Assembly (NCBI GenBank): GCA_035041965.1
Contig: JAPYMA010000790.1
Coordinates: 105,853-169,852 of the forward strand
Reading direction: 5' to 3'
DNA length: 64,000 nt
Source: Anisakis pegreffii
Taxonomy: Eukaryota; Nematoda; Chromadorea; Rhabditida; Anisakidae
Shown: piece after piece, positions 12,501-25,889 of the stretch
Layout: the number at the start of each line of letters is the position of its first letter
Position numbering within the stretch: position 1 is the stretch's first letter
The notes under the pieces: generated by a model
What the model was told of the DNA's origin: nothing
Seen by the model: the letters and a program-made list of their open reading frames with translations, nothing else
Databases searched by the model: none
Made by a program: the position numbers and the translations under genes

Positions 12501-15500
12501 GGCGGTATCGATGACGCAACTGATGGACAGGTCGAATCTGCGATTGAAAGAGGATTCGATATGCTGCAATTATCATTACTGATATCACTACTGTTACATT
12601 GTTATTACTACTGTCAGCATCACGATTTAATATCATTGTTTATTTGCAACTTAGTTTACTCTTCATTTGAAAGCATTTCATCTGAAAGAATTTATACATT
12701 TCCTGAACACCATCACACATATAATTGATAGTGTGTGCTGAAATCATTCAGCCCTGAGGAGTTGGAGAGAAAGAAACTGATTGCCTCGATACTTAGGTAG
12801 ATGAGGGCAGAGCTGAGATTATTACGGAATTAAAAGAGAACAACACCAACTTGAAGCTGTCATCTTTCAAAACAACGCTTGAATCTGATTCACTCGGCAA
12901 CGAACGTTCACGAAACGATGAACGACGTAATACCTTGAATTAATGGTTTATACAAATGAAAAATAAACTGATCTCTGCATTTATTGCGATTTCATGAAAC
13001 ATTAACAAAATTACTGAAACATTTGACCACAACACAAGAAATGACTGTTAATAGGAATTGACTGATTCAAGATATTGATTCAACAGAACACTGGAAACGA
13101 ATGAAAATAAACGTCAACAACGTTAAAAAATAAAATAACAGTTGAAAATAAAACCAAAAAAAAGAGTGGAATGAACAAACATGAACATTGGCTTCAACAG
13201 GTTGTTGAGTCTGAGGTTGTGCGCTATTGAAAGAACTGAGATTAGATGACGGTAAATGTCCATTACTGAGAAATGCTTTACGCAAGAATGATGTTGATGA
13301 GTTATATAATGTGGAATAATTATCGACATCGTTTGTTGGTTGAACGATATTGAATTGGGTTTGTTGCTGCTGATGAATTGTTGTTATTGGTGATGGTAAT
13401 GATGGACTGGAGAGATGTGATGAGGTGGCAATCGACGATGATGATTTATAGAGTGGATAGCTGAAATTATCTATGAGCACGACAAGACATTTGGACACGT
13501 CATTGTTTGCTGTATCGATAACAATGATTCTGAATACGCTATCGAGCACAAATTTTCTATAACCTCTTGCATTGTCGATGATGTACTTATTAACTTGCGA
13601 TAGTGAATTTCATCGTAATTCACAATTCATTTACACGGAGCAATTAATTTGATGGCTGCACAATGATAACAATAACACTAATAATAAAAAATTTTAAAAA
13701 ATAATAAGAAGAACAATAATGACAAATAATAAAGACAATAATAACAAGACCAGGAAGAAAGAAATGAAAGGCATAAAAATGCTTTCAAAACTAACCCATT
13801 AATGCTTGACATACTATTGAAATGTCGTGTATTTTGTTGCTGTCTGGCAACTGCAGTTTCATCGACTTCGTTCTGCTCCAATAAAGAGTTAGCACATGCA
13901 TTCAGATTCCATAACGATGGCGGTAACGCACTGAATCGTACATCGCAAGGCTTCTCTTCCTTCAATGTTCATTATCTCATGGTGAACTTAATGTTAGATT
14001 CGGTTGGTTCGCTATTCCCACAGAAAACTATGAAATAATTGTGGAATTCACACTGATAGTGAGATATATACCTCATTGTATCTTTGTTGAAATAAGAATT
14101 GTTGATTGTTTGCTCCTCTGTAGGTAGAATGAATGATTATGAAACGTAATTAAAACAAGAGAACATTCAAATGCTTACCATCTCTTTCTCCTTATAAGGA
14201 ATGCCAGCCATTGCGCATACGTCGTTAATCAATTTTTCTAAGCTGAAAACAAAACGAGATGAATTGAAATGCAATTTTATATGCATACAAAGCACCCGTT
14301 TTGAGAACTAATGACTAGAATAAGACGAAAGTGCTATGTGATCATACGAATTCAATTCGATTCGTACGAATCGCCCTTGCTTTCATCTATAGTGCTACCT
14401 TTGAGCATGATTTCTACGTGAAAATATAAACTATCAAAGAGTAAAGTTGTGCGGGGACGAAAAAAAAGTCGGGGACGGGGTTCCCGAAATCCTCCGATTC
14501 CCATACCACACTATGAAAGAGTATACATAGGCAAAGTTCAAAAAAGGATAACGCTAAACTAAAATTCACCCTTGTGGATCCTTGGTGCACATTGTCCAAA
14601 CGCGATGAGCTGGTCTAGATGGAGATGGCAAATGATAAACTGTTGGTCTACTAAGCACTGTTGATTGTTGATCCCCAAGCTCACATAAAGCCTTCAATTT
14701 GCATACATTTCAGACATAAAAAAATCTTTTTGTTAAACGAATACGTATGTAATCCTGTTTTTGCCACTGTTCTCTCAATTCTATTAACGAACAACAGATT
14801 GCGTTTATAGCTAGTTGAATAACGAAGTTTCCTTTCCTTATCGGCATGAGCAAAAGCAAAGTGAAAAAAATTGGTGCTCAGAGTTCTATAAACAAATGCA
14901 GAAGAATCAAACAGTTGAGAAGGCACTGAGTTGTTTGAAGATTGCATTATAATCAAATTTATTATTGTAATACATGCATTAGCAAACTGAATAGAGCAAC
15001 CCTAATGACTTTTATTGGATGGACAGGCAATGCTTTATTCTGAACAGAGTCAAATCAGCGGATGTTGGAGGTGACGATGTTTGATTGAGTTATTAATCAT
15101 TGAGGCAAAAGAAATTAGATGAAATACACGAATGAAGTGATCAAAAATATCGATGAAATGTTTAATGAACGTAAGGCCAGGAAATCACAAAGTACTGTCT
15201 TCAATAAAAAAGTAACCAATTGAACTGATATAAAATATGCAAATATAAATATATCAGAAATAAAATATGAATTTATTGCAGACATGTGTCGATCCCCATC
15301 CGAAAAGACGACGAAAATAATTGAGTGGTAATAGACATACCCTTTTGAGTCTTGAAATGAGTAAACGATCTGGTTCATTCAATTCTTCGAGCTTTTTATT
15401 CAGCTGATCAATCAGAAAGCATTTCAGCTGAAAAAAATGTAAATCAGCCAATTATATTACATTTTTCAAACACATTCATAACATTACCTCACTCTATATC

Positions 15501-16015
15501 TGTCTTCATACGATTTATGCACATGTCACGTCAAGTAGCCTCGCAAATTTCAAAAACGCATTGATGGATTCAAATCAGAGGAACGAATAGAGCTAGAGAT
15601 GCGAGACGTTATTAACTAAAGAAGGCGCATCAGTTGAATCACTGAATAATTGATTCAGTTGAAGAAAAAGATTAATTGATAAATTTGAAAGAAGAAAGCT
15701 TATATGATGAAGTGAACTTGCCGAAACGAAAACCGATTCAACCAAGACACCTACTTCAATCTGATTCTCAAAAAAATTGGATGAAATTTCGACGAATAAA
15801 ACTGAACGAAAGTAATATTTTCGTTGCGAAGAGAACGCAAGAGTCGAATGACTACCGTAGTAGTGAATTCACTAATATGATTTGCATATTCCTTGGCAAC
15901 ATTCGATCGCGTTGAACACCTTCCTTCCAGTGCTTGCATACATGATCTATACAATTCCTGTTGATTCCATTCAGCAGATCTATGTTCGGAATGACCTTTC
16001 ATCAGATGGCATACA
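9521..16015 (-). CDS. TRIM-NHL family protein (5' end not found)
   Basis: Exons in transcript order: 16015-15856, 15427-15341, 14691-14570, 14242-14179, 13959-13796, 13460-13187, 12933-12851, 12563-12458, 12183-11979, 11765-11578, 11173-11036, 10962-10886, 10607-10454, 9929-9789, 9703-9521. All phases agree, giving about 714 residues to the stop. The first exon ends a B-box (VCHLMKGHSEH), followed by a coiled coil (LIDQLNKKLEELNEPDRLL), a Ser/Gln-rich linker, then a C-terminal beta-propeller. Its NHL-like strands include FGENYLTRPIDVIALP then RLAVSDS, NPASALVDELGNLIVLDYASG and NDWVYVTCFNRREVVSVRYL. TRIM-NHL proteins are ubiquitin-ligase and RNA-binding post-transcriptional regulators. The propeller is far more diverged than that of the lin-41 gene in this window. 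RING and first B-box exons should lie upstream of 16015 but were not located. I cannot say which worm nhl gene it matches. Confidence 0.8.
14358..14373. repeat. 16-bp perfect palindrome
   Basis: CGATTCGTACGAATCG, within an intron of the TRIM-NHL gene. It is close in sequence to the palindrome at 210-223 (both contain TTCG..CGAA). Function unknown. Confidence 0.5.
14451..14505 (-). repeat. Dispersed repeat fragment (G/C-rich), copy A
   Basis: Read on the minus strand it contains GGATTTCGGGAACCCCGTCC, then CCGACTTTTT. This aligns with 59198-59241 read on the plus strand at roughly 75% over 40 bp, including an exact CCCGTCCCCGAC core. It lies in an intron of the TRIM-NHL gene and is probably a piece of an unclassified transposable element. 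Confidence 0.55.
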
Positions 16016-19000
16016 CTATAATTATCATTTTTTCATCAATAAATATTTCATTCAAGTGAAAATATAAATACTATAACAACAAATAAACGCTATCATATCA
16101 CAGTTTATTATTACTACTGCTCTTTTTCTCCAATTTATTACTGGCATTAATCCTTTGTTAGCATCAAAATAGAAGCCATTATTATCACTTTTATCATCTT
16201 TATGACTGTTATCGATATCAACGACACCATTAATAATATCAGTATTATTGCTATTACTGTTCACATTATTACCATTATTCTCTTAGAGATCAACATCTGT
16301 TAGCAACCGCTTATTTCTGGTTGAATTAGATGAACAAAAAAAGTGGCACGTGAATGTTATAATATAAATCATTATTGACTTAAAATACAACAAACTGCTT
16401 TATGATGAGAAATGATTTTAAAAGATCAGGGAAAATAATTTCACTCTGAATCTGTGAACAATTATTGATATAAGAGAGGGACGAATGAATAAACGATAGA
16501 CAGAAAGTTCAAGTGGTGTTTGTTAGCAAAGAGCGCAAAAATCGGAGAGTATTTCAAGTGGACGACGAATACTTCTTTGCGTTAGTTATGAAGATGAATA
16601 AGAATATTTATATAAGCATATACTCATTAATTTATACTATTCTTTTGAATTTATTGCATTGTAAAATATTGTTAAAGTCCATGAACGAGCTTCCGCTCTT
16701 TACTCAGCGAAAAGTTTGTGCAGCATTCCAGTCAGTTTCACATCACCACAATCGTCACTATTTTGAACGTATTCTCAGGTGTATGCGATTCGAAACGAAA
16801 CAACTGCTACGTGAGTTCGAGAAAAAGTTTTGAAAAATGTCAGATTTAGAGGCTCTTTCTGAGGTTGGATGTTGTTGTTACAATACTGCTAGGTATTTCG
16901 AATTGCTATTCACCTATCCAATCATAAAACCCTTTCAAAAACATAGTCAACAACTGGAAAATTAGTACTTTCTAGAGCACATAACCATAGAAAATATTTT
17001 CAATTCGAGGCAAACTCATATTCTTTATGAAAATATTCAAACACTATAAATTCTACTTAACATCAGTTCGGAAGAAACAAACTGAAAATTGAACTATGGT
17101 GAGGAATTTTTTTGCACTAGTGATTATGACTGGATGATACGAAGGATGAAATTGTTTGGGTTTTCTTTTAGACGAATATTTTCTTCATCAACAAATTTCT
17201 ATCAGATCCACAGCATAAAGACGATTGAAATAAATCATTTTCGAGGCAATGATGATAATAATAATAATAATAACAATAACAAAGACAACAATAAATATGA
17301 GACTGACGGTATCAACGAATGATAGAGTTTGTTTAATACATACAATATTGATGATGTTGCTATGCGATGAAAAACAACAAGCTTTCGATTGCCATTCTAT
17401 GCTACATCTGCAAAACACATCTTTTGCTATCAGGTTTATTATAGTTATATGCAGTGCTGACACTATAGCAAATCAAATTTATAAAAAGTTAGTAAAAATA
17501 TCCTTAAAAATTTAAATACAAACGCAATTTTTCGCTGATGAAAAATTTTATTCGTTTGAATGAAAATGTATTGAACAGACGAACTTATGCACTTATTGAT
17601 CTAATTCTTCACACAATCCGAAGGACAATTTTTACACGCTACAAAAAAGAAAAAATTAATTGTGTTCGAAATATTGCTTGAAGAAGTTCGATCAGAAAAC
17701 TGCTTTAGGTGCACAAACGGACAAAAAATATCGAAACGTTTTTATGAGTTATAGACAAATCACGATGGAATGTACAAAAAAGAGCTGCATTTAAAAAATG
17801 AATAAATCTTCAATATTGTTGTAAAAATATTCTCATAGTTAGCGATAAAAAAACACTGAAACATTCATTATGCAATCGATTCACTGCTTGTTTTCATGCA
17901 CTTCTTTCGACGTTCACCTCTCAATAAAAAATGGGGGTGAGAGGAGGGAATATCAAATCGAACCATTAGAAAAAAATATCTATTTAAGAAGAAGCTTACA
18001 CTACGTGGGAAGATGGTGGGGAGGGGAGGGAGGACTATTCGCAGCTTTGTATAATGCAGCAATATCCTTGCCTACAATGAAACAATATACAGATAAAAAT
18101 AGCGTTAATAAAGAGTAAACAAAAAACTGAAAATAACATGTCGGTGTCGCATACTTATTAACACAATGCATTACATAAATATTAATTCTATGTAAACAAA
18201 TAAAAACTTCTTCATATATTCAATCGTTTCCAGCAAGCAGTTCATCGTTCCTAACAACTTCACCAACTCACATAAAATCTCAAACATCATTCGCATCTCT
18301 AAATTTCACTTCACTTTCCTCATCGTTTCATTCGCTTCATTTATGAATGCATATATTCGTTTGCATACGGAATTAGCGGTGGAAGACATTTTTTCACTTT
18401 ATTATTGTCATTCATCACAATTATTATAATTTTTAAAATTCGTCTTATTAGCAGAACTATTCTTATTTTAATTCTTCTAAATGAACTGCATGCTCTTCCC
18501 CAATTTGTCTTCTTTTCATAAACGTTTTTGCTGTACTAAATGTGCACGTTCCAAATTGAATTGATACTATAATTTTAAAGAAAAAAAGATGCAGCGATCT
18601 AAATTTCAAAAAATAAAATAAAAAATAAAACGAACAAAAAAGTGCAAAGAATTTCGCAGCAACAAGCAAAAAGAGATCAATGCATGAAATTATCCATAGG
18701 TTGACTACAAATGTATTGATAAATGCTAAACAAAAATCAATTTTACTTTAAAAAAATCTTTGACGTAAAAAATCTTCGATGAATATCGAATATTTCAAAG
18801 CGTATAAACAATAAAAACGACTGTAACACGCGAAAAGGTCGTCACGAATCTCAATGAATATGCGATGAATTCGTAATGATATAAAAGAAGCGAAACATTT
18901 ATCAGCTGTTAACGATTATTTAAAACTTTTATCCACTCATATTCAAATCAAAATTCATTCATTGCTCTTCCGTTTGTTTGCTTAAATCAGAGCATTTTTA

Positions 19001-20389
19001 TGAATGAAAAATGAAATTCTCAAGCAGTGAACATATTCACAAAGATAAGCGAACGTTGTCTTCGATTGCATAGTTTTTTATTCATGAGAGATACCACTTT
19101 TTGATGAAATCGCCGACAAAAGTGATTTATTTATTCATTTCAGTAATCGATTTCACCCTTTTCATTTTGCTCATTTTTAATCATCATTTTCACTATCAAT
19201 ATTCACATCAATATAATCATCACAACTTTTGTCACGTATAAACCCTCTATACTCCCACCATCATCTGAATATCACTTCCCATTCAAAAACTGCAAAGTAC
19301 TCAATATTCTCTGATAAGCACAGTAACAACACGAACACAAAATGAAACTTTTTGAATGCTGTTTGTGGCTGTAGTTTATTGCATTGATTTATCATTTTGT
19401 TTTCTCACTTCATTTGTCAATCAAATTCCAAATTCAATAGAACAGAACAGAAATGAATTAAAATGTGACGATACAATCAAATATAATATCGCATAAACGA
19501 GTCAGTCGACTAATTGCCAAATATTGATTGGAATTCGCATTAAAGTTTATTTTTGAAATGGTTTCATGCATGGATGCATTTTTCATAGATAATGTACATT
19601 TCGCATTACTTCGATGTATCTAAATCTGTTTTATTAAAATCAATTCGATCCGCTTTGATTCAAGTCAAGCAAGCACCCAATCCTTTCGCATTCCTTTTCC
19701 GCACATCTCTCATCATTTATTCATCTTCTAATTCAACAATCAACCAATTCTCGTTTATCTCATCGTCATTCATCCGCTTATAATTCAGCACCTCTCTCTT
19801 CTTACCTCACAAGCATTCGTCTATTATAAAGTCATTCGTTGAGCCTTTCAAAAATTATTTTTGATGCTTTAAAATGTGAAATTCAAAACGAACATTTCTA
19901 ACAATATAAATGATCGATTTCATTCCAGCACCATCAAAAAGAAACTACTTAATCATTCATCAATGAAATCATACACCAATCGATAATCACTCAATTCTCT
20001 TTCTGCTTTTTATTTCATCACTCAATTCATGATTAATTATATATTTCATGCTTCAATATTTCATTTCAATATTGCCGTCTCATTCTACCTACCTAAATTA
20101 CATACATACATACATCCATAATCTATAATAACGTACCCAATTCCATTTGAACACTTATAAATAAAGAATTATGAATAATGTGTGGTTTTGTTTAAGAGCT
20201 CATTTTGAAGTAATTATTCACATGCAAGTTAATGAACGAGTGATGAAATCAACGACAATGAGTGGAATGTGCACAGCTCAGTGTAAGCAGAATTAAAGAC
20301 GAAATAAGAACTGGAAGCGCACGAAACAGCACTGATAGCAAGTTTAATATATATGGTTCAAAATTACATAATACTTTTTCACAGCGCTT
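16016..20389. other. Gene-poor interval, 5' exons of the TRIM-NHL gene expected here
   Basis: Very AT-rich, with ATT/AAT tracts (17259-17275 and others). The TRIM-NHL gene needs an upstream exon ending in phase 2, which I did not find. Possible pieces on the minus strand are an Asn/Asp-rich frame at 16075-16280 and a short exon-like run near 17630 with CKNCPSDC behind a strong TTTTTTGTAG acceptor. Neither fits the needed phase. Confidence 0.45.
18481..18552 (-). CDS. Possible terminal exon, unrecognised
   Basis: After an ATTTAG acceptor the minus strand reads a basic/acidic peptide containing KTFMKRRQIGEEHAVHLEEL and ends at TAA (18478-18480). It is exon-like, but no upstream partner exon was identified. 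It may be chance. Confidence 0.25.
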
Positions 20390-23300
20390 TTAGATGGTGA
20401 AGCGATGATTTTGGATTGTTGGTCTCTCATTGCTTACTGATGAGGGCATAACAAATAAAAAAAAAGAATAGGAGTGAAAAAGAGCACAGGAAAACTAAAG
20501 AAGGATTTGAAGAGTAACACAAACTGCTCTCATGAATGCAAAATGCTTACTAAATAATACAATCATCGATATTCACTTCCAATGCATTCACAAATGCAAT
20601 TGTAATTGTGATTGTAAACACAGTTGTTATTTGTTTCAGAAGCGATTTAGAGTAAATGGTGTTTATTCGCACTATCATTGATAATAATTGCATTCACATC
20701 ACTTAAATGCTAATACCAGTGACACGACAAACAAGTCAAAATGCATATTTACACCGTTCTAAATTTTACCTATATCATAAAATTCACATTTAAAATTAAT
20801 TAGGAACGGTGCAAAGAAGCACTTCCATAACTGATTTGCAAGAAAAAAAACAGTACACAACTTATCCATTTTGTACTTTCATTATCGATTGAACAAAACC
20901 TAAAGTAGCTTCCTCTACCAATCCAGTAAAGACTACAAGAATGTTCATAACCAAATATAGTCTTCGTTTAAATCGCTAAAATAATGTTTGAATTCTCAAA
21001 CGACGTAAGCGTTTAGTTATTGAAAAAACAGTTGGGGCTAAATGCTGCTAATTCACGCAAAATGCTGCCAATTTTCCGCCTAAATCATCAGCCATACATT
21101 CTCACATCGTATGTCTTCAAATCAAAAACGACCATCCATATTATCATTATTGCTACTTTCAATATTTTTGGTATCGTCATCATTGTTGTCGTTAGTATTG
21201 CTAATACTATTCTTCAAAACTGATATCAAACTTATCAAATGACCTAGCTTTCACTATAATTCCATGTCAATCGTTCGTAATCAGGCTTGAATTGATTCAA
21301 TGAGAATGTCACAAACATATTTCCATCACGATTCAGCTAAAATAGTAAATCACCTAAAGATTTCACATAAGGCATTGCATGGAATCATTAACGCATGATG
21401 TAATAGTCATAACACTGTCACTTTCATGCACTCACAATCAATTCAATGAAAATTCAATTAACTTATCCTTTAACAGTCACTTAATTCAATTCTGTTATAA
21501 AATTTCGATCGTCACTTATGTCCGCTATATCTATCTTATTTTTCATTTGTATATCAAAATAATTTTATCGTGTTCATTCATTTTTTATTCATTCTTTGCT
21601 CTCCCCTTATTTTCGTTCACCATTACGAACAATAAAATAATGCCACTGTTAATAATTACAATAATAAATAATGATAATAATAATAACAGTAACAGTGGTA
21701 ACAATAATAATCTGAAAGTAATGATGATGAACGCAGATGATTCATGCCAACTGCACTAAAAAACGAATAATATCATACTGTTTAACGATTATCAATCACT
21801 TTCAGTTAATCACATAATCATTCGTGGAAGCACGATAGCACTGCTAAATTTGAAAATCATATAGAAATGAAAGCTGATTTCGATTAAGTTCCATTTGAAT
21901 TTAGAAAGGATGGAAATCCTATTAAAAAAAACTCAAGAGAAGATCCACAATGAATAGCTGAAGAAGAGCATCAACATAAGATGAAACCAAAATAAAAGAA
22001 AATCAGTTTTTCGCCAGAGTGAATACTAGAAAGACATTGCGAAAACATAGAGAATATATTATTATTATTATTCGAAATATACGTGCATATGTACGTATAT
22101 ATTCAACACTCAAATAGTATTTCAGAATAATAACGGTGTCGGTGAATTGCACGAGCACATACGCATATATGCGCTATGCAATATCATTCATTCGATCATT
22201 TATCAGTGTGAAAAGCTTAGTATTTAAAGAAAGTAAGTCGTTTTTGAAACTAACAAACGATTTAAGTCTATTTCCCAATATTTTTTTATCGTTACCGATT
22301 CATCTATGTGTTGTGTTTGTGTATGTATGTATATGTACGTGTATGTGTATGTGTATTGCTTTAACTAGTGAACAGCTATGCTTCTGAGTTTTATCCACTT
22401 TCAAACATACCACCGACCACCTTCATCAGGTACGAGGCGATTTCTAACACAAATAACATCATCGTGAGTTGGATGTGCTTACAAGACTGATAGGTGTTGT
22501 TCAGTTCATATTCAATTTATCTCATAGGCGATTATTTTGGTTCAACCAATCAAAAGATGATGCTAATATATCCATTCAAACACTGCGAGGCATTCAGCTT
22601 CAATGATTAACAGCAATTTGTACAAAACGCATTAAAGTTCAATTATGAGAAGTCTTTATAATTTACGAGAGACAGCTTCGAAAATTCTGCGATATTGTGC
22701 ATCGACAATGAATGTAATCACTATTATACGATGAGTGAGTGCAACCGAGTTGCGATCAACAATGAAATTTCCACTTTTTGCACAAAAAATCCCAAGTTTA
22801 TTAGTCGCTTAGCATTATATATAGATTCGTATTATAGCTACACAAAACGATTCAAAAACATATATGAACGCAACCGAACGGTTCTTCTCATTATTCATTA
22901 CGATGATTGTTGTGAGAAATTCAATGTGAAAAACTGGCAATTACTAAAGCACTTCACCACACATAAACATTAAAAGCGAGCAATTATTCATCAATCATAA
23001 CCATATTGTATACGCGCATACATCAGGATGGATCGGAAAAAAACTTTTTTAAATCTTTCATCTTTTTTGACAATGAAAATAGTTTTCGGCCTTCTATGAT
23101 ATTCCACCAAGCCAAGTTGCGAATTTCTAGGTCAACCGCGACCAGCAGAAACTAAGTCGAAGTTTCCAGTTTTTTCTATATCTTTGCACATACTTCTTTT
23201 TCGTCGACTCTCCCTTTGAACACTATGCCTCGTATGGGAAAAATATAAGTGATGAATCATAATTTCAATGAAACTACCCTGGGAAGCTGAGATCAACAGA

Positions 23301-24297
23301 CAGATCAATCAGATCGTCAAGACTACTAGATCTAAATCTTGCACTGTCCTCAACTTTATGCCACTTAAAATAGCATAACAATTTAATGAGACATCAAATA
23401 AAATAGCCTTAGTGAGTAAAAAAAAATAATGAATAAACCAATCACGTAATCAATTTGAAGTTACCCTCACTGGAAGTTTGATTTCATCTTCTCCTATTCG
23501 ATGTCATAATCAATATATATTATGCGTGTATCATTGATCGTTTCTTCAGTTAAGTAATACCTACCTTAGGCAATGCAGATAAACCATCAAATTTTCTTAC
23601 TGCGTACCTGAGGCGAGTTGTTTTACCGAATAAAATACAATGCTTAATCTGATTATTGTGCATAAAATACAGACTAAGTAAGCATGATTCGCTGGGCTTT
23701 TCCACCTCGCAACTAGTCTGTGTACTACGCAAAGTATTCCTGTTAACCACGTGCCAAACGCATTGCTTTACAGCATTTTTCATAACGTGCTGCGTTGAAC
23801 GTTCTCACCCTGACTGATAGCTTGCATCAAATACTGATTGAGAATAAAATTTCCAAGTCTTGACGGCAGTTAAGATAACCACACGTGAAAATGTTCCGTT
23901 GTGCGCATATCTCTCTTGCAAAAGCCTATTATAAAGGAGCGATCATTACTGATTAGTAACAAACAACGGATATGAGTTTTTGAGTAAAACGTAAATGATT
24001 AATCATACGATGAAGTCTGGTTATGCACATGTACAACTAGAATTTTGATTATGAAGCTTTCAGTAAGACACGAATAACAAACGACTACGATTCGTTTCTT
24101 TGCTGTTATGTTCGTTGTTTTTTCTTCGCTGAATTGCATGTAAATTGTTCTGAACCTCATCTCACCTAGAAAATTACCTCCACGATGTAATTCTCTTCAG
24201 CCGTCGCTTCACTCAATTTCAAGCTCAACATTTTGCGTCGTTCTCGATATGCACTGATTTCGTTTGTTTTTTGCTTCGAAGAATAATTATTATGCAT
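20390..24297 (-). CDS. Nine-exon gene for a 153-residue protein of unknown function
   Basis: Exons in order: 24297-24178, 23858-23809, 23607-23565, 23493-23471, 23331-23278, 23228-23194, 22477-22421, 20932-20900, 20436-20390. Every junction is GT..AG, and all eight phases (0,2,0,2,2,1,1,1) match, ending at TAA. The total is 462 nt. The peptide begins MHNNYSSKQKTNEISAYRER, has a helical KMLSLKLSEATAEENYIVE segment, then SVFDASYQSG, an acidic SSSLDDLIDLSVDLSF stretch, a basic QRESRRKR patch, DDVICVRNRLVPDE, and ends NHRFTI. There is no signal peptide or membrane span, so it is probably intracellular. I recognise no family. Individual exons are 23-120 nt, so ordinary ORF-based prediction would miss it. 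The chained phases are the main evidence. The long introns before the last two exons are the weakest joins. Confidence 0.55.
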
Positions 24298-24714
24298 TTT
24301 AGAAGTGACTTTAGCGAGTGCACTTGAGCAGAAAGCAAAATTTCTTTCATGTATAGCATCTTCACACCTTAGCCATATTCAGTCGATTTCTTCTGAACCT
24401 TTATCGGGCGAGCAATATGACAATTACTTTTTATGATGCTATAAGTTTCGATGAAAAGATGTATAGACCTAGTGGTTGGTTGAGCTGGCTAAGATTGAAA
24501 GGAAGTTTTGGAGAAGCGCAGATTTATTAAAGCCTTTGTGGCATAAGTAAGCGAATTAATTCGATGCGGTATCATCATGCGGTAGGAATAGACCACACAA
24601 ATTCGTCGCATATCTTCATCGAATTATTACGCTTCAACTGAACAAATCAAACTGACAAAATGAGCACCGATGGAAGATAATGCACTGCAAATGCTAGTCA
24701 CAATATTAGATAAT

Positions 24715-24772
24715 GAAGGTGATTATTATTCTAAGATAATAATTGTGATTATTATTCTTAGATAATAACATC
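24715..24772. repeat. Short AT-rich tandem repeat
   Basis: Two imperfect copies of a 24-bp unit reading gattattattctaagataa. The copies are also partly self-complementary. Confidence 0.6.
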
Positions 24773-25240
24773 ATTAATGCGGTTTTAACATAACATGTAG
24801 TTTCCTCATCTTCAACTTTATTGCAATCAGTTTCAACTAAATTAGACTCGATTTTCATTGCCCTCGCAACAAATCATTAATTTTTTCAATATACTACCTC
24901 CACATTTCAAACATCAAGTTCGGTTGGATTAGAAGTAAGTAATAGGAACCTTAAAAAGCAAATATCAAATGAATAAGACATAACAAGCAAAACATAACAG
25001 TGAAAAAGCTAGTTTTCGTTCCTGCAAAATGAATTTCATACAGCATATTATATACATGATGTATAATAAAAAACCAAAGTTGACACATGAATAATCTGAT
25101 GTGATATGAACGAAGAAGAATGTCTCTAACCATGCAGTTTTGCAATCATGCCTTGTTCACCGAAATTCCATTCAATCTAAGCCTCCTCACGGTTGCTAAC
25201 TATGATTTTCACCATAAACATACATTATATATGTATTCAT

Positions 25241-25889
25241 TCATTCATAATTGAAGTGTCGTCCACTGGAACGTATGTACAACAGTAATATTGCTCTACT
25301 CATAGGAATAACGAAACCAATGTTTAATTGAGGCAATCCTGACAAGTAATTACATCGTATGGCTGTAGTTCGATGTGGAGATATACTGGTAACAATAATA
25401 CCATCGTACTGATTTCCACTTAAAGGTCCAACTACTTTATTATAACCTAGCTTTTGGACTAATTTTGATTTGGGACGCAAAATCAAGTTGCTTTGTTGTC
25501 AACTGACAACGATACTTTTCAAGTGACGAACTATTTATATGGGTATGTAATTATTGAATCACGTTTTTTGTTCACCTTTTTTAATCCGAGATTGTATCAT
25601 CTCGATTAATATGGAATTGTAGATTGTTCACCTTTTAAAAATAGATTGTTTGAAGTGTAGTAGATCGATAGATAACAATTGTTAGAACTTATCAGATACA
25701 CATTTCGTATTCAATTGAAAAATGCGAACGACGTATTATCGACGAGTGTTCCTTTCGTTTATTTCGACTATATAAAATCAAAGGCAGATTTAGTTTCGTA
25801 CCGAAATTCACACTAATAATAATAGTTGAAATTGAATTTACTCGGATGATAAAGACGGAATAAAAGATGAGATTAAAGACGGCTTTCAT
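25241..25889 (-). CDS. Possible two-exon secreted protein
   Basis: Exon 1 is 25889-25700 and exon 2 is 25431-25241. The 268-nt intron has a GTATCT donor and a GTAG acceptor, the phase is 1 on both sides, and the product is 126 aa. The N-terminus MKAVFNLIFYSVFIIRVNS looks like a signal peptide. Exon 2 encodes GPLSGNQYDGIIVTSISP and a C-terminal YIRSSGRHFNYE. No family is recognised. Without splicing, exon 1 alone reads through to a 65-aa secreted-like peptide with two basic pairs, which is the alternative. Composition and signal sequence support coding, and there is no other evidence. Confidence 0.38.

Noticed and set aside
22695..22973. 92-codon plus-strand frame beginning MCIDNECNHYY
   Set aside because: No domain, no splice context, and it lies within a long intron of the minus-strand nine-exon gene; probably chance.
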